DNA of 64,000 bases from Desulfomicrobium apsheronum (GCF_900114115.1 NZ_FORX01000004.1:186001-250000); one strand, 5' to 3'. Counted from the stretch's first letter, positions 35,781-46,900 are shown. Notes: generated by a model from the letters alone, not told the origin. Numbers and translations: made by a program.

Positions 35781-37616
35781 GTGGAAATACTCGCCCGCAT
35801 GAAAACAATACTGAGCATCCTGTGGAAGGTCCTGAGCACCACAAGAGTCGTCATCGCCAACATATTCTTCCTGGTGATGGTCATCATCCTCCTCGGAGTA
35901 TTTTTCACCGATACGGAAGAATCGTTGCGCCAGAACTCGGTCCTTCTGGTCAACCCGGCCGGAACCCTGGTCGAACAGCGCAGCGCGCCGGAAGCGGCCG
36001 AGGCCCTGCTCAAGAAAATGGGCCGGGAAACGGCCAGGGCCGACGAGACCAAAACCCAGGACGTCATCGACGCCATCCGCAAGGCCGCCACAGATCCCAA
36101 AATCCTGGCCCTGGTCATCGACTCCCGGGACCTTCAGGGCTGCGACACGACCAAAATCCTCGACATCGGCAAGGCCATCCTCGACTTCAAGGAGACGGGA
36201 AAACCCGTGCTCGCGCACTCCATGGTCTATACCCAGGGCCAATACCTGCTGTCGTCCTATGCCGACACGATCTCCGTCAATCCGCTGGGCGGAGTGCTGA
36301 TCACCGGATTCGGCATGTACCAGACCTATTTCAAGGGCCTTCTGGACAAGACCCGCATCAATTTTCACGTCTTCCGCGTTGGCGACTACAAGACCGCCGT
36401 GGAACCCTTCGTGCGCGAATCCATGTCCGAAGAAGCCCGGGAGGCCGGGCGGGAATGGCTGAACGGTCTCTGGCAGGCCTATCTGGACGAGGCGTCCAAG
36501 AACCGTGGCGTCTCCCCTTCCGACATCGTCTCCTACGTGGAGAACATCGACACCAGACTTGCCGCGACGGGTGGCGATGCCGCGCGCCTAGCCGTGAATG
36601 CGCAACTGGTCGACGAAATCAAGACCTCCACCCAGTTCGACCAGCTTCTGGCCGGTAAGACCGGAAAGAGAATCGAAGACCTGCACCGGGTCGGTTTTCA
36701 GGACTACCTTGCCATGTCGCCCTCCGCCGAACCCTCCGGCAAGGAAGTAATCGGCATCATCAGGGCCCGGGGAGCCATCCTGCCCGGCAAGCAACCGGAA
36801 AACAGGACCGGCAGCGAGTCCATCGCCGAACTTTTCCAGAAAGCACGACAGGATCCCACCATTCTGGCCGTGGTCCTGCGTCTGGACAGCCCCGGCGGGA
36901 GCGCCGCCGCCTCCGAGGAAATCCACCACGAGATCGCCCGCACCCAGGAAGCCGGCAAGCCCGTCGTGGTGTCCATGGGCAGCGTGGCCGCCTCGGGAGC
37001 GTACTGGATCGCATCCGGCGCCAACCGCATTGTGGCCGCTCCGACCACCCTGACCGGCTCCATAGGCATTTTCGCGGCCTTCCCCACTTTCGAAGACACG
37101 GCCATGAACCTTGGCATCACCACCGACGGCATCGGCACCACCGGCCTTGCCGATCTGGGCAATCCCCTGCGGCCTCTGTCCGCCCAAAGCGAACGGGCCA
37201 TCGGGCAGTTGCTGCGTTTCGGCTACGACCTCTTCATAAACCGTGTGGCCAGCGGCCGCAGACTGCCCGCAGCCGAAGTCGAGAGTTCGGCCCAGGGACG
37301 GGTCTTCCTGGGCCGCGAAGCTCACGGCCGCAAGCTGATCGACCAGCTCGGCAACCTGGACGACGCCCTGAGGACCGCCGCCAGCCTGGCCGGACTGACC
37401 GTGGTGAACAGCAAGGAACTGCGCCGGGAGCCCTCTCCCCACGAAAAGATCCTGCAGGCCTTCTTCTCGTCGGCCCAGGTCCTCTTCACGCAACAGTCCC
37501 CGGCCGTGTCCAGACTGCTGAACATGGTCGAGACCCAGGCCCAGGTTCTGGAAAGCTTCGCCGATCCGAACCACATCTATGCCCGCAGCATGGAGTGCGA
37601 AGGGTCTCTCTTCTGA
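35781..37616 (+). CDS. sppA: Signal peptide peptidase SppA, long (67 kDa) form
   Basis: Inner-membrane protease that degrades cleaved signal peptides. The 611 aa have one N-terminal membrane anchor (about 20-43) and two ClpP-like halves. The catalytic Lys is in YKTAVEPF (about 206) and the catalytic Ser in MGSVAASGAYWIA (about 402), as in the E. coli enzyme. The oxyanion motif LRLDSPGGS is intact. It closes the rhodanese-DUF362-hypF-sppA gene run, followed by a terminator hairpin. Confidence 0.95.
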   Translation: MEILARMKTILSILWKVLSTTRVVIANIFFLVMVIILLGVFFTDTEESLRQNSVLLVNPAGTLVEQRSAPEAAEALLKKMGRETARADETKTQDVIDAIRKAATDPKILALVIDSRDLQGCDTTKILDIGKAILDFKETGKPVLAHSMVYTQGQYLLSSYADTISVNPLGGVLITGFGMYQTYFKGLLDKTRINFHVFRVGDYKTAVEPFVRESMSEEAREAGREWLNGLWQAYLDEASKNRGVSPSDIVSYVENIDTRLAATGGDAARLAVNAQLVDEIKTSTQFDQLLAGKTGKRIEDLHRVGFQDYLAMSPSAEPSGKEVIGIIRARGAILPGKQPENRTGSESIAELFQKARQDPTILAVVLRLDSPGGSAAASEEIHHEIARTQEAGKPVVVSMGSVAASGAYWIASGANRIVAAPTTLTGSIGIFAAFPTFEDTAMNLGITTDGIGTTGLADLGNPLRPLSAQSERAIGQLLRFGYDLFINRVASGRRLPAAEVESSAQGRVFLGREAHGRKLIDQLGNLDDALRTAASLAGLTVVNSKELRREPSPHEKILQAFFSSAQVLFTQQSPAVSRLLNMVETQAQVLESFADPNHIYARSMECEGSLF

Positions 37617-37625
37617 GTCAATTCC

Positions 37626-37663
37626 CCGCCCGGCGCCGATCGCCGGGCGGCCCTTGTCTTTTT
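37626..37663 (+). terminator. Intrinsic terminator after sppA
   Basis: Ten-bp perfect stem CCGCCCGGCG (37626-37635) / CGCCGGGCGG (37641-37650) with loop CCGAT, followed by CCCTTGTCTTTTT. It lies 10 bp after the sppA stop. Confidence 0.75.
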
Positions 37664-37784
37664 GCGCCTTGCCAACCCCTCGCCTTGTGTTTAAAAATAC
37701 AGGTTTGCCTAACCGCGAACCCGCTTTTCGCGTCCCGTCCAAAAACCGCAGCGGCCGCCCGCCGGCCTTATATATGGAACCGAC

Positions 37785-40700
37785 ATGCCTCAAAAAGGAC
37801 CACATATCTCCCTTGCGCCCGAACGTCTGGTCAAACGCGTTCTTGGCCTCCCGCTCGAAGAATTCCAGACCTGGCCCGAATACCTGCAACAGCTGGCGCT
37901 GGATCTGGCCGAAGAACTGTTCATCATCCGCTACAATCCCTTCATCCCGGCCAAGGATGTTCGCCAGAGCGTAAACGCCCGGTTGCAGGCCGAACGCGCG
38001 GCCCTGTCCCCGGAGTACTACCGCGAGCTGTCCGGTTGCCTGGACCGTTTCTGGCAGAGCTATGAAGCCGACCAGAAATTCAAGGCCACGCTGACCTCGC
38101 GCCTGTCCTCGATCATGAACAAGGAGCAGATCGTCTCGACCTCGAACAATCTGATCGAGTGCTCCACCGACGCCACCGACCTGCGCATGGAATTGCCCGC
38201 CCTGGTCGTCTTTCCGGAAAACACCACCCAGATTCAGGGCATCATCCGTCTCGCCAACGAGATGGGCTTTCCCATCGTGCCCCGTGGCGGAGGGTCCGGC
38301 CTGACCGGCGGAGCCGTGCCCGCCAAGCCGCGCAGCGTGATTTTAAGCCTGAGCCGCTTCAAGGATATTCTCGACATCGACGTGCAGGCCCGGACCATCA
38401 CCGTGCAGTCCGGAGTCATCACCCTGACCGCCATCCAGGCGGCGGCCGCCAAGGGGCTGCTCCTGACCGTGGACCCGGCCTCCAAGGCGGCCTCATCCAT
38501 CGGCGGCAACGTCTCGGAGAACGCCGGAGGTCCCTTCGCCTTCGAATACGGCACCACCCTCGACAACCTGCTGTCGTACAAGATGGTCCTGCCCACGGGA
38601 GACGTGATCCAGATCACCCGCAAGGACCATCCCCGGCACAAGATCATGCCCGAAGACACGGCAGTGTTCGAGATCACGGACGAATTCGGCAACAGCCGCG
38701 AGACCATCACCCTGCAGGGCGACGAGATCCGAGGCACGGCGCTGGGCAAGGACGTGACCAACAAATTTCTGGGCGGCCTGCCCGGAGTGCAGAAGGAGGG
38801 CGTTGACGGCATCATCACCGAGGCCACCTTCACCCTGTACCCCATCCTGCCCCACTCGCGAGTCATGTGCCTGGAATTCTACGGAAATTCCATGCGCAAC
38901 GCCATGTACGTCATCAAAGACATCGTGGCCCTGCGCGACGAGATCCGCACCCAGGGTGATCTGGTCAAGCTCTCGGCGTTGGAGGAGTTCGGGATCAAGT
39001 ATGTTCAGGCCATCGAATATTCCAAGAAATCCCAGAAGTTCGACGGCATCCCCATCTCGGTTCTCATCGTGCAGCTCGACTCCATGGATGAAACTGCGGT
39101 CTTCGAGGCGGTGCGCCGCATCACCCAGATCTGCGAACGCTACGACAACGTGGACAGCTTCGTCGCGGCCGACGCCCACGAAGCGGAGATTTTCTGGCAC
39201 GACCGTCATCAGCTCTCGGCCATTTCCAAGCGTACCAGCGGATTCAAGCTCAACGAGGATATCGTCATCCCCCTTGAGGTCATCCCGGATTTCGCAGATT
39301 TTCTGGAGGAGCAGAACCTCCATTACCTGGCCATCGCCTACCGCGACGCCCTGCACCAGGTGCAACTGCTGCCCGGCATCGAGGTCGATGACGAGTTCAT
39401 CCGCATGGAGATGGACGTGGCCTCGTCCATCATCAAGGGCAAGACCACCAAGGAGAATCTGCCCGAGCAGGAACTGGAACTTCAGACCTCCTTCTTCTTC
39501 CAGCATCTGAAATCCAAGTACCCCAAGTTGCACGAAGAACTGACCAAGATCTTCGACAACATGCTGGCCACCCGCGTGGTCATCGCCAATCACATGCACG
39601 CGGGCGACGGCAACTGCCACGTCAACCTGCCGGTCAACTCCAACGATCCGCGCATGCTCGGGCTGGCCGAAGAGGCGGTGGAAAAGATTTTCCACAAGGT
39701 GCTTGAATTCAAGGGCCAGGTCTCAGGCGAGCACGGCATCGGCATCACCAAGATCGGCTTTCTGGCCGAGGAAAAAATCGCGGCGCTTCGTACCTACAAA
39801 AAAAAGGTCGATCCCAACAACATCTTCAACCCCGGCAAGCTGACCCAGCGCGACCTGGTGGTCGTGCCCTACACCTTCTCCTTCAACCGGCTGATAAAGG
39901 ACATCAACAAGACCGCGCTGCCGGGCAAGGAAAGCCTGATCAACCTGCTCCTGAACGTCCAGACCTGCACCCGCTGCGGCAAGTGCAAGCAGGTCTGCCC
40001 CATGTACCTGCCCCAGAAGGGACTGCTTTTTCATCCGCGCAACAAGAACATCACCCTGGGCGCGCTGGTGGAGGCCATCTACTACTCGCAGTTGCAGAAC
40101 GGCGAGCCCCAGACGCGCCTTCTGGGCGAACTGCGCAAGATCCTTGAGCATTGCACGGCCTGCGGCAAATGCTACGCCATCTGTCCGGTCAAGATCCGCA
40201 CCCAGGACGTGACCCTGCAGATGCGCGCCTATCTTGAGGAAAAAGGCGCGGGCGGACACCCGTTCAAGAACCGGGTCCTGAACCTTTTAAGCCAGGACCC
40301 GCAGACCACCCTGCCCAAGATGGCCAAGATCGCAGGCATCGGTCAGGAGATGGGCAACCGCGCAGTAAACCTGTTGCCCGCCAAATGGAGGGAGCGCCTG
40401 GACAGCCCGCTGCTGCGCGGCAAGGGGCCAAGCACCCAGTTCCGGAATCTCAAGGAAGGCCTCGGCCTGGCCAGGGGCAACATCATCACCGCCGAGAACC
40501 TCGGCAGCAAGCGCGCGGTGATCTATTTTCCGGGCTGCGGCGCGGGGCTCTTCTACCGCTCCATCGGCATGGCCTCGGTGCGCCTGCTGCTGGACGCGGG
40601 CGTGAGCGTGATCCTGCCCCCGGACCACCTGTGCTGCGGCTATCCGCTCCTGGCTTCCGGCTGCAAGGATCAGTTCGAGCGCATCGGCATGGAAAATCAG

Positions 40701-41336
40701 AAGGTCATGGAAGGTCTGATCCGCCAGGCCGAGGCGGCTGGATTCGTCATCAAGGCTGTGCTGACCTCGTGCGGCACCTGCCGTGAAGGCATCCGCAACT
40801 ACCGGCTCAAATCCCTGGAGACGAGGCAGGTGGAATTTCAGGACGTGGTCCAGTTCATCATCCAGCAGGGCAAGGGCAAATTCGGGCAGGGACCCGAGCA
40901 GCTGCTCTACCATGCGGCCTGTCATCACGAATGGACGGGAGTTCCCCCCCTCAAGGCCGGGGAAATCTACGCGTCGGAACTGGGCAAGATGGTCGACTCC
41001 AAGGTCGCCATTTCGCCCCACTGCTGCGGCGAATCAGGCCTGGGCGCGCTGACCTCGCCCAAGATCTACAACCGTCTGCGCTTGCGCAAGAAGGAGCAGC
41101 TCACCGCCGACCTCACGGGCTACCCGGTCGACAGCCCGGTTGTCGTCGGCTGCCCGTCCTGCAAGATCGGCATCAGCCGCACCTTGCTTGAGATGGGCGT
41201 CAAGCGCGACGTCATGCACACGCTCGAATTCCTGGCCCGGCTCAGGCACGGCGACACCTGGCGCAAGGACTTCCACAAGCTGTTGGCCAAATCCTCCGTG
41301 CTAAACGAAGTGCAGACACTGACGCGGATTCCATGA
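37785..41336 (+). CDS. FAD-linked oxidase with fused Fe-S and CCG domains (GlcD/GlcF-like)
   Basis: A 1183-aa flavin dehydrogenase that probably oxidises a 2-hydroxy acid such as lactate. An N-terminal helical extension (1-110) precedes the PCMH FAD domain (PRGGGSGLTGGAVP near 166, SENAGGPFAFEYGTT). The FAD-oxidase C domain follows, ending in HMHAGDGNCHVN (about 605). Two ferredoxin-like clusters follow: CTRCGKCKQVCP (about 727) and CTACGKCYAICP (about 790). Two CCG motifs (about 949 and 1081) complete a heterodisulfide-reductase-type electron domain. The protein thus fuses GlcD and GlcF functions. Stop overlaps ruvX by 4 bp. Confidence 0.92.
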   Translation: MPQKGPHISLAPERLVKRVLGLPLEEFQTWPEYLQQLALDLAEELFIIRYNPFIPAKDVRQSVNARLQAERAALSPEYYRELSGCLDRFWQSYEADQKFKATLTSRLSSIMNKEQIVSTSNNLIECSTDATDLRMELPALVVFPENTTQIQGIIRLANEMGFPIVPRGGGSGLTGGAVPAKPRSVILSLSRFKDILDIDVQARTITVQSGVITLTAIQAAAAKGLLLTVDPASKAASSIGGNVSENAGGPFAFEYGTTLDNLLSYKMVLPTGDVIQITRKDHPRHKIMPEDTAVFEITDEFGNSRETITLQGDEIRGTALGKDVTNKFLGGLPGVQKEGVDGIITEATFTLYPILPHSRVMCLEFYGNSMRNAMYVIKDIVALRDEIRTQGDLVKLSALEEFGIKYVQAIEYSKKSQKFDGIPISVLIVQLDSMDETAVFEAVRRITQICERYDNVDSFVAADAHEAEIFWHDRHQLSAISKRTSGFKLNEDIVIPLEVIPDFADFLEEQNLHYLAIAYRDALHQVQLLPGIEVDDEFIRMEMDVASSIIKGKTTKENLPEQELELQTSFFFQHLKSKYPKLHEELTKIFDNMLATRVVIANHMHAGDGNCHVNLPVNSNDPRMLGLAEEAVEKIFHKVLEFKGQVSGEHGIGITKIGFLAEEKIAALRTYKKKVDPNNIFNPGKLTQRDLVVVPYTFSFNRLIKDINKTALPGKESLINLLLNVQTCTRCGKCKQVCPMYLPQKGLLFHPRNKNITLGALVEAIYYSQLQNGEPQTRLLGELRKILEHCTACGKCYAICPVKIRTQDVTLQMRAYLEEKGAGGHPFKNRVLNLLSQDPQTTLPKMAKIAGIGQEMGNRAVNLLPAKWRERLDSPLLRGKGPSTQFRNLKEGLGLARGNIITAENLGSKRAVIYFPGCGAGLFYRSIGMASVRLLLDAGVSVILPPDHLCCGYPLLASGCKDQFERIGMENQKVMEGLIRQAEAAGFVIKAVLTSCGTCREGIRNYRLKSLETRQVEFQDVVQFIIQQGKGKFGQGPEQLLYHAACHHEWTGVPPLKAGEIYASELGKMVDSKVAISPHCCGESGLGALTSPKIYNRLRLRKKEQLTADLTGYPVDSPVVVGCPSCKIGISRTLLEMGVKRDVMHTLEFLARLRHGDTWRKDFHKLLAKSSVLNEVQTLTRIP

Positions 41337-41734
41337 AGATACTCGGCATCGATTACGGCCAAAAGAGAATCGGACTGGCCATGGCCCGGCACGGCATGGC
41401 CTTTCCGTTCAAAACCTTGGAAAAAGGCACCCGCGACAAGCTCTTCGCCGACCTCATGGGCATCATCGAGAGTGAAGGCGTGGAGGCCATCGTGCTTGGC
41501 CTGCCCCTTGACATGAACGGGGAGGAGACCCTCACCACCCGGCAGGTCCTGAACTTTCGCGACAGCCTGGCCAGACGAACAAAGATTCCCATCCATCTGG
41601 TCAACGAGGCCCTGACCTCCTTCGATGCCCGGCAGCGTCTGCGGGAAGCCGGCGTGCCGGAACGAAGGCACAAGGAAATGCTCGATCAGATGGCCGCGGT
41701 CTGCATTCTGGAAACGTATCTGGGGAATTCATGA
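41333..41734 (+). CDS. ruvX: Putative pre-16S rRNA nuclease / Holliday-junction resolvase YqgF
   Basis: A small RNase H-fold nuclease (133 aa) conserved across bacteria. The N-terminal acidic strand ILGIDYGQKRIGLA contains the metal-binding Asp, followed by IVLGLPLDMNGEE and VNEALTSFDA with further acidic residues. The start overlaps the dehydrogenase and the stop overlaps mltG (ATGA), so all three are co-translated. Confidence 0.93.
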   Translation: MKILGIDYGQKRIGLAMARHGMAFPFKTLEKGTRDKLFADLMGIIESEGVEAIVLGLPLDMNGEETLTTRQVLNFRDSLARRTKIPIHLVNEALTSFDARQRLREAGVPERRHKEMLDQMAAVCILETYLGNS

Positions 41735-42771
41735 AACTTTGGCTGAAGCTCTTTCTGGCAGGAATCACGCTCATGCTGCTCGCGGCCGGGGCCACGCTCT
41801 TCGCGGCCCGGCAGTTCATCGAGACCCCTCTCGACATGGCCGCCAGCGGCACGGTGATTTTCAATGTGGATCCGGGCGAAAACCTGTTCACAGTGTCCGC
41901 TCGGCTGGAAAGGGAAGGACTGGTTCGCTGGGGCGAGGCTTTCCGGACCTACGGCCGCTTCCGCAAAGCCATCCTGCAGGCCGGAGAGTTCGAACTCTCC
42001 GCGAGCATGTCGCCACGGCAGATACTTGAAGTCCTGGCCTCGGGAAGACCCATCCTCTACCGTCTGCACTTCCCCGAGGGGCTGACCATGCGCGAAGTGG
42101 CCCAAGCCGTGAACGCCACCGGGCTGACCACCGCAGAAAAATTCCTTGCGGCCTGCCGTGACCGGGACTTTCTTGTTTCCCAGGGAATAAACGCCACCGA
42201 CGCCGAAGGCTATCTCTTCCCCGAAACCTATTTTTTCCCACGCATCCCGGACAAGAATCCCTACCCCATCCTGAAAGCCCTGCTGGGCCACTTCAAGGAC
42301 ACCGTCGCGGACCTGCCGCAGGCGCGAGACCCCGAAGAGCTGCACCGCATGGTCATCCTGGCCTCGCTGGTGGAGAAGGAGACGGCAGTGCCCTCCGAGC
42401 GTGGCACCGTGGCCGGAGTCTATGCCAACCGCATGCGTGTCGGCATGCTCCTGCAATGCGACCCGACCATCATCTACGGCCTGGGCGAAAATTTCGACGG
42501 CAATCTGCGCCGCTCCCATCTGCAGGACCCCAAGAACCCCTACAACACCTACGTTCACCCGGGGCTCCCCCCCGGTCCCATCTGCTCCCCCGGCGCGGCG
42601 GCGCTAGAAGCCGCTTCCAACCCGGAAAAACACGACCTGTTCTACTTCGTGGCCAAAAAGGACGGGTCCCACCACTTCAGCCGGTCCCTGCGCGAGCACA
42701 CCAACGCGGTCATCAAGTACCAGCGCCGAGGCAAGCCGTTCCCGGACAGGTCGGACGAAAAAGGCAATTGA
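41731..42771 (+). CDS. mltG: Endolytic murein transglycosylase MltG
   Basis: Inner-membrane enzyme that cleaves nascent glycan strands and sets their length. The 346 aa carry one N-terminal membrane segment (about 5-25). A LysM-like region follows, then the YceG domain with LASLVEKET (catalytic Glu about residue 214), VYANRMRVGMLLQCDPTIIYGL and YNTYVHPGLPPGPICSPG. Coupled to ruvX, a common bacterial pairing. Converges on the HD-GYP gene with a 21-bp gap. Confidence 0.94.
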   Translation: MKLWLKLFLAGITLMLLAAGATLFAARQFIETPLDMAASGTVIFNVDPGENLFTVSARLEREGLVRWGEAFRTYGRFRKAILQAGEFELSASMSPRQILEVLASGRPILYRLHFPEGLTMREVAQAVNATGLTTAEKFLAACRDRDFLVSQGINATDAEGYLFPETYFFPRIPDKNPYPILKALLGHFKDTVADLPQARDPEELHRMVILASLVEKETAVPSERGTVAGVYANRMRVGMLLQCDPTIIYGLGENFDGNLRRSHLQDPKNPYNTYVHPGLPPGPICSPGAAALEAASNPEKHDLFYFVAKKDGSHHFSRSLREHTNAVIKYQRRGKPFPDRSDEKGN

Positions 42772-42792
42772 CACCGCGACCACGGGGCATTT

Positions 42793-43905
42793 TCAGCACA
42801 TAAGAGCATCGCGCTGTTCGTCGGACTCGGAATTGAACAGCGCGACCTGCCTGAAGCCCGGAGCGAACTCGCCGAAGACACTCACCAAGTCGGGATCAAA
42901 ATGCGTCCCCGCACCATCGATGATTATCTCCATCGCCCTGGTGTGGGTAAAGGGCGCCTTGTAGACCCTGCGGCTGATGAGCGCATCGTAGACATCGGCC
43001 AGGGCCATGATCCTGCCCGAAAGGGGAATGTCGGTCCCGGCAAGCCCCCTGGGATAGCCGGTTCCGTCCCATTTTTCGTGATGCGTGTACACGATGTCCT
43101 CGGCGATCTTCAAAAAGGGCATCGAGCCGAGCTTCTTCTGCACGGAGAGGATGGCGTTGCGTCCGTAATCGGTGTGGCGCTGCATTTCCCGGAATTCGTC
43201 GGCGCTCAGCGGACCGGGCTTCAGAAGAATCTGATCCGGCACTCCCACCTTGCCAATATCGTGCAGGGGCGAGGAGAGGGCCAGGATTTCGATGTAGTCG
43301 CGGCTCAGCAATCCGGCGTATTCGGGCAAACTCCGCAATTCCTCGGCCAGCAAGGTCACGTAACCCTTCACGCGATGAATGTGCTGCCCGGTTTCGGGAT
43401 CGCGATACTCGGCCAGCGCGGCCATGCTCTCGATGGTGGCCTGCTGGGTCAGGATGAGCTCCCGGGTCCGCTCCCTGACCTTCTCCTCCAAAATTTCGTT
43501 GTGCCGCCGCAGATCCTTGTGCGCCTGCGCAAGCGACAGATGCGTCCGCACCCTGACCCTGAGTTCCTCGACTTCAAAGGGCTTGCTGACGTAGTCCACT
43601 GCTCCGAGCTGGAATCCCCGGGACTTGGTGTGCAGGTCCGAGAGCGCCGAAATCATGATGACCGGCACCGCCCTGGTCTCGGGGCGGCTCTTGAGCTTGG
43701 CCAGGACCTCATAGCCGTTCATGCCCGGCATCATGATGTCGAGCAGAATCAGATCAGGGGGAGACGCCTGAACCATCTTCAGGGCCGTGACCCCGTCAAG
43801 CGCCACGGCAAGCTCGTAGTCGGCCCCAAGAGAGTTGACCAGTATGTCCAGATTCAGCTTGGTGTCGTCGACCGCCAGCACCCTGCAATGCGAAAGCTCC
43901 ATCAT
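42793..43905 (-). CDS. Response regulator with HD-GYP phosphodiesterase output
   Basis: A 370-aa protein with an N-terminal receiver (acceptor Asp in LILLDIMMPGMNG, Lys in YVSKPF), a short coiled coil and an HD-GYP domain from about 170. The catalytic residues look intact: HDIGKVGVPD and HHEKWDGTGYP. It should therefore hydrolyse cyclic di-GMP when phosphorylated. ATG 43905 overlaps the kinase stop by 4 bp; a second in-frame ATG at 43902 is equally placed, with AGGGG upstream. It is the probable partner of the giant hybrid kinase. Confidence 0.93.
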   Translation of the reverse strand: MMELSHCRVLAVDDTKLNLDILVNSLGADYELAVALDGVTALKMVQASPPDLILLDIMMPGMNGYEVLAKLKSRPETRAVPVIMISALSDLHTKSRGFQLGAVDYVSKPFEVEELRVRVRTHLSLAQAHKDLRRHNEILEEKVRERTRELILTQQATIESMAALAEYRDPETGQHIHRVKGYVTLLAEELRSLPEYAGLLSRDYIEILALSSPLHDIGKVGVPDQILLKPGPLSADEFREMQRHTDYGRNAILSVQKKLGSMPFLKIAEDIVYTHHEKWDGTGYPRGLAGTDIPLSGRIMALADVYDALISRRVYKAPFTHTRAMEIIIDGAGTHFDPDLVSVFGEFAPGFRQVALFNSESDEQRDALMC

Positions 43906-46900
43906 CGTCCCCTGTGCATCCTTTCCAGCATGTTTTCCACAAGCGCCAACGCCGGCGCGTAATTGTACTGATCCATGAGGGCGCAAACCCGGGCCACGTC
44001 CCCCTGAAAATTCCTGGACGGGATCGCGTTACAGAGCTTGTCCGCCACGGCCTGACAGTTCATGGGCGTGCGCGAGCGCAAGCCGGGCAACAGCTCCTCC
44101 AGCAACACGGCCAGATCCCGGTCATCCAGAACGGGCAACTGCTGATCTCTCGCCGTAAAATCCCCGATCCGGCCTATTTCGCTCAACATGGCGTCAAAGC
44201 TGACGCGCATTTGAACGTACAGGGCATCAAGCTCATGCAGGTTCCCGGCATCCAGGGCGCGCTCAAGATCGGCGGCCGCCGTCACGACCCTGGTGGCGCC
44301 AAGATTGCCGCACATCCCGAGCATTGTGTGCACATACATTCTGGCTTCCTTGAACGCTCCGCCCTCAATCTGGGCGCGCAGCACGGACATGGCCTGTGAA
44401 TACTCCCGGCGCACCTGCAAAAGAGTCTTGAAATACGCATCCTTGTCGCCCAGAAAACGCCTCACGCCTCCGCACGTGTCGATGTCCCGCAAGGCCGGAA
44501 CGTCCTGACCTTCCTGCATCTGGACCGGCAAGGCCACGCGGCAGGCCCTGGGTTGCAGCCAACGGTTCAGCACGCGATACACCTCGTCTGGATCGATGGG
44601 CTTGAAGACATGATCGTCCATGCCCCCCTCCCTGATCCGCTGCTGCTCCTCGGGGAGGACATGAGCCGTCATGGCCACGATGGGCAGGCCGACCAGACGC
44701 GCGATGGACTTTATCCGCCGCGCCGCCTCGAAGCCGTCCATGAGGGGCATCTGGATATCCATGAATATCAGGTCGAACTCGCCCTCCTCGGCCATCTTCA
44801 GGGCTTCCCGGCCGTTCGACGCCAGGACCACGGTCAGCCCGGCCTGTTCCAGAATGCCCTTGGCCACCTGCTGATTGAGCTCGTTATCCTCGGCCAGCAG
44901 GATGCGCCCGCCGTCATACAGGGCCCGGCTCTCGCCGGCGAGACTGACGGGACAATAATGGCCGAGCTGCAAATCGACGCCCAGGGCCTCGGACACCCCG
45001 TTGGCCAGGGATGTGCGGCTCACGGGCTTGGTCACCACGGCCGCGAACCCGTGTTCCGGGGCGCTCTTGATCAACGTACCCTGGCCGAAGGGACACAGCA
45101 GGATCGCCCGTGGAGCCGGATCAAGGCCGGGAAGACGGGCCATGCGCTCGAAAAAATCAAAGCCGCTCATATCCGGCAACTTCCAGTCCACCAGCACGAG
45201 CCAGGGCGCGCCGTCTCGGTCGTTTTCGAGCACGTCGAGCCCCAGAGCCGCCGAAGCCACCCCCACGGCATCCAGGCCCATGCCGCGCAGAGCATCAAGA
45301 ATGACCTGACGGGATGAATCCAGGTCATCGATGACCAGCATGCGCCATTGGCGGGCCTCCTCCAAAATTTCGGAAAAATCGCCGGTGGACGGAGCCGTGG
45401 ACGGAGCCGTGGACGAGAGGAGAAAGTCAGCCGTGAAAGCGAACGTGCTTCCTTTTGCAGGCTGGCTGCTCACGCTCAATTCCCCGCCCATGAGCGCAAC
45501 GAGATGCTTGCAGATGGACAGCCCAAGCCCGCTGCCCCCGTAGCGTCTGGTGGTCGAGGCGTCTCCCTGGGAGAACGGGCTGAAGAGGGATTTGATCTGT
45601 TCCGAAGTCATGCCGATGCCGGTGTCCATCACCTCGAAGCCAAGCCGCGCGGACTGGCCCGGGGTAGTGTCCTCCAGGGATACGCTGACCCGGATCTCAC
45701 CCTCGTGCGTGAATTTGGCGGCATTGCCCGCCAGGTTGATCAGGATCTGACCCAGGCGCAAGGGATCTCCGATGAGCACACGCGGCAGATTGCCGTCGAC
45801 CATGATCACAAACTCCGGGCCCTCCTGGACGCGCACGCCCACAACTGCGGCCAGATTATCCAGAACCTCCGCCAGATCGAACTCGACATTCTCCAGGGCA
45901 ATCTTGCCCGCCTCGACCCGGGAAAAATCAAGGATGTCGTTCAAAATGCCCAGCAGGGCCTTGGCCGAGCGCTCGACTTTTGTCAGATAATCGCGCTGGC
46001 GGATGGAGAGGTCGGTGCCAAGCGCCAGGTGGACCATGCCGAGAATGGCGTTCATGGGCGTGCGGATTTCATGACTCATGATGGCCAGGAAACTGCTCTT
46101 GGCCTGGTTGGCGACATCCGCCTCGCTGGCCAGCTTCTCAGCGCGGGCAATGGTTTGCTCAAGCTGCCGGTTGAGCATCCACATGGACTCCTCGGCCGCC
46201 TTCCTGCCCCGGATATCCACCAGGCACTCAAGCAGCTTGTCCGTTCCGCCGACACTGATCCTGGTCACGGTCTTGAGCACCGGAATGGCTGTGCCGTCCG
46301 AGCGGATCATCATCCGGTCGGAATTGTCCATGTTCCGGCCCAGGTCCACTATGGGGCAACAGCTCTCGCTGGCCGGACACAGGAAACGGTGACAGCGCTT
46401 CCCGACGATCTCCGGTTCGGACGCGCCAAAAAGCAGGGCCGCAGCCGGGTTGACCTTCTCGATGATCCTGGTCTTCGCATCGATGATGATGAGCCCCACT
46501 GGAAGATGCTCCATCAGGCTGCGCTGCAGAAATTCGCTCTCCTGCAATGCCATTTCCGTGCGCTTGCGCTCGGTGATGTCGTGAAAGGCCGTCACCGTGC
46601 TGGCGAAAACCCCCTTGCTGAAAATTGGGCGGCTGGCCACTTCCACCTGCAGAAGTTTTCCGTCCTTGCCCAGAAAGCACTCCTCCGCATCGAACGACTC
46701 ACCACGGCTGAGCGCCCTCAGAAACAGGCACTCGGCCTGCGCCAGGTACGTGTTGCCCTCGTGGCAATGAAAGATATCGTGACCGACCTGTCCCAGCAGT
46801 TCCTCTTCGGAATATCCGAGAATCTGGCACCCGGCCGGATTGATCCGGGTAATGACGCCCTCGGGATTGGTGACGTACACGCCTTCGGCCAATGCGTCGT

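Noticed and set aside
33430-35844. 804-aa open frame on the minus strand
   Set aside because: It lies wholly opposite hypF, a complete and motif-verified gene. Its Gly, Asp and Gln-rich composition is the usual shadow of a GC-rich codon pattern.
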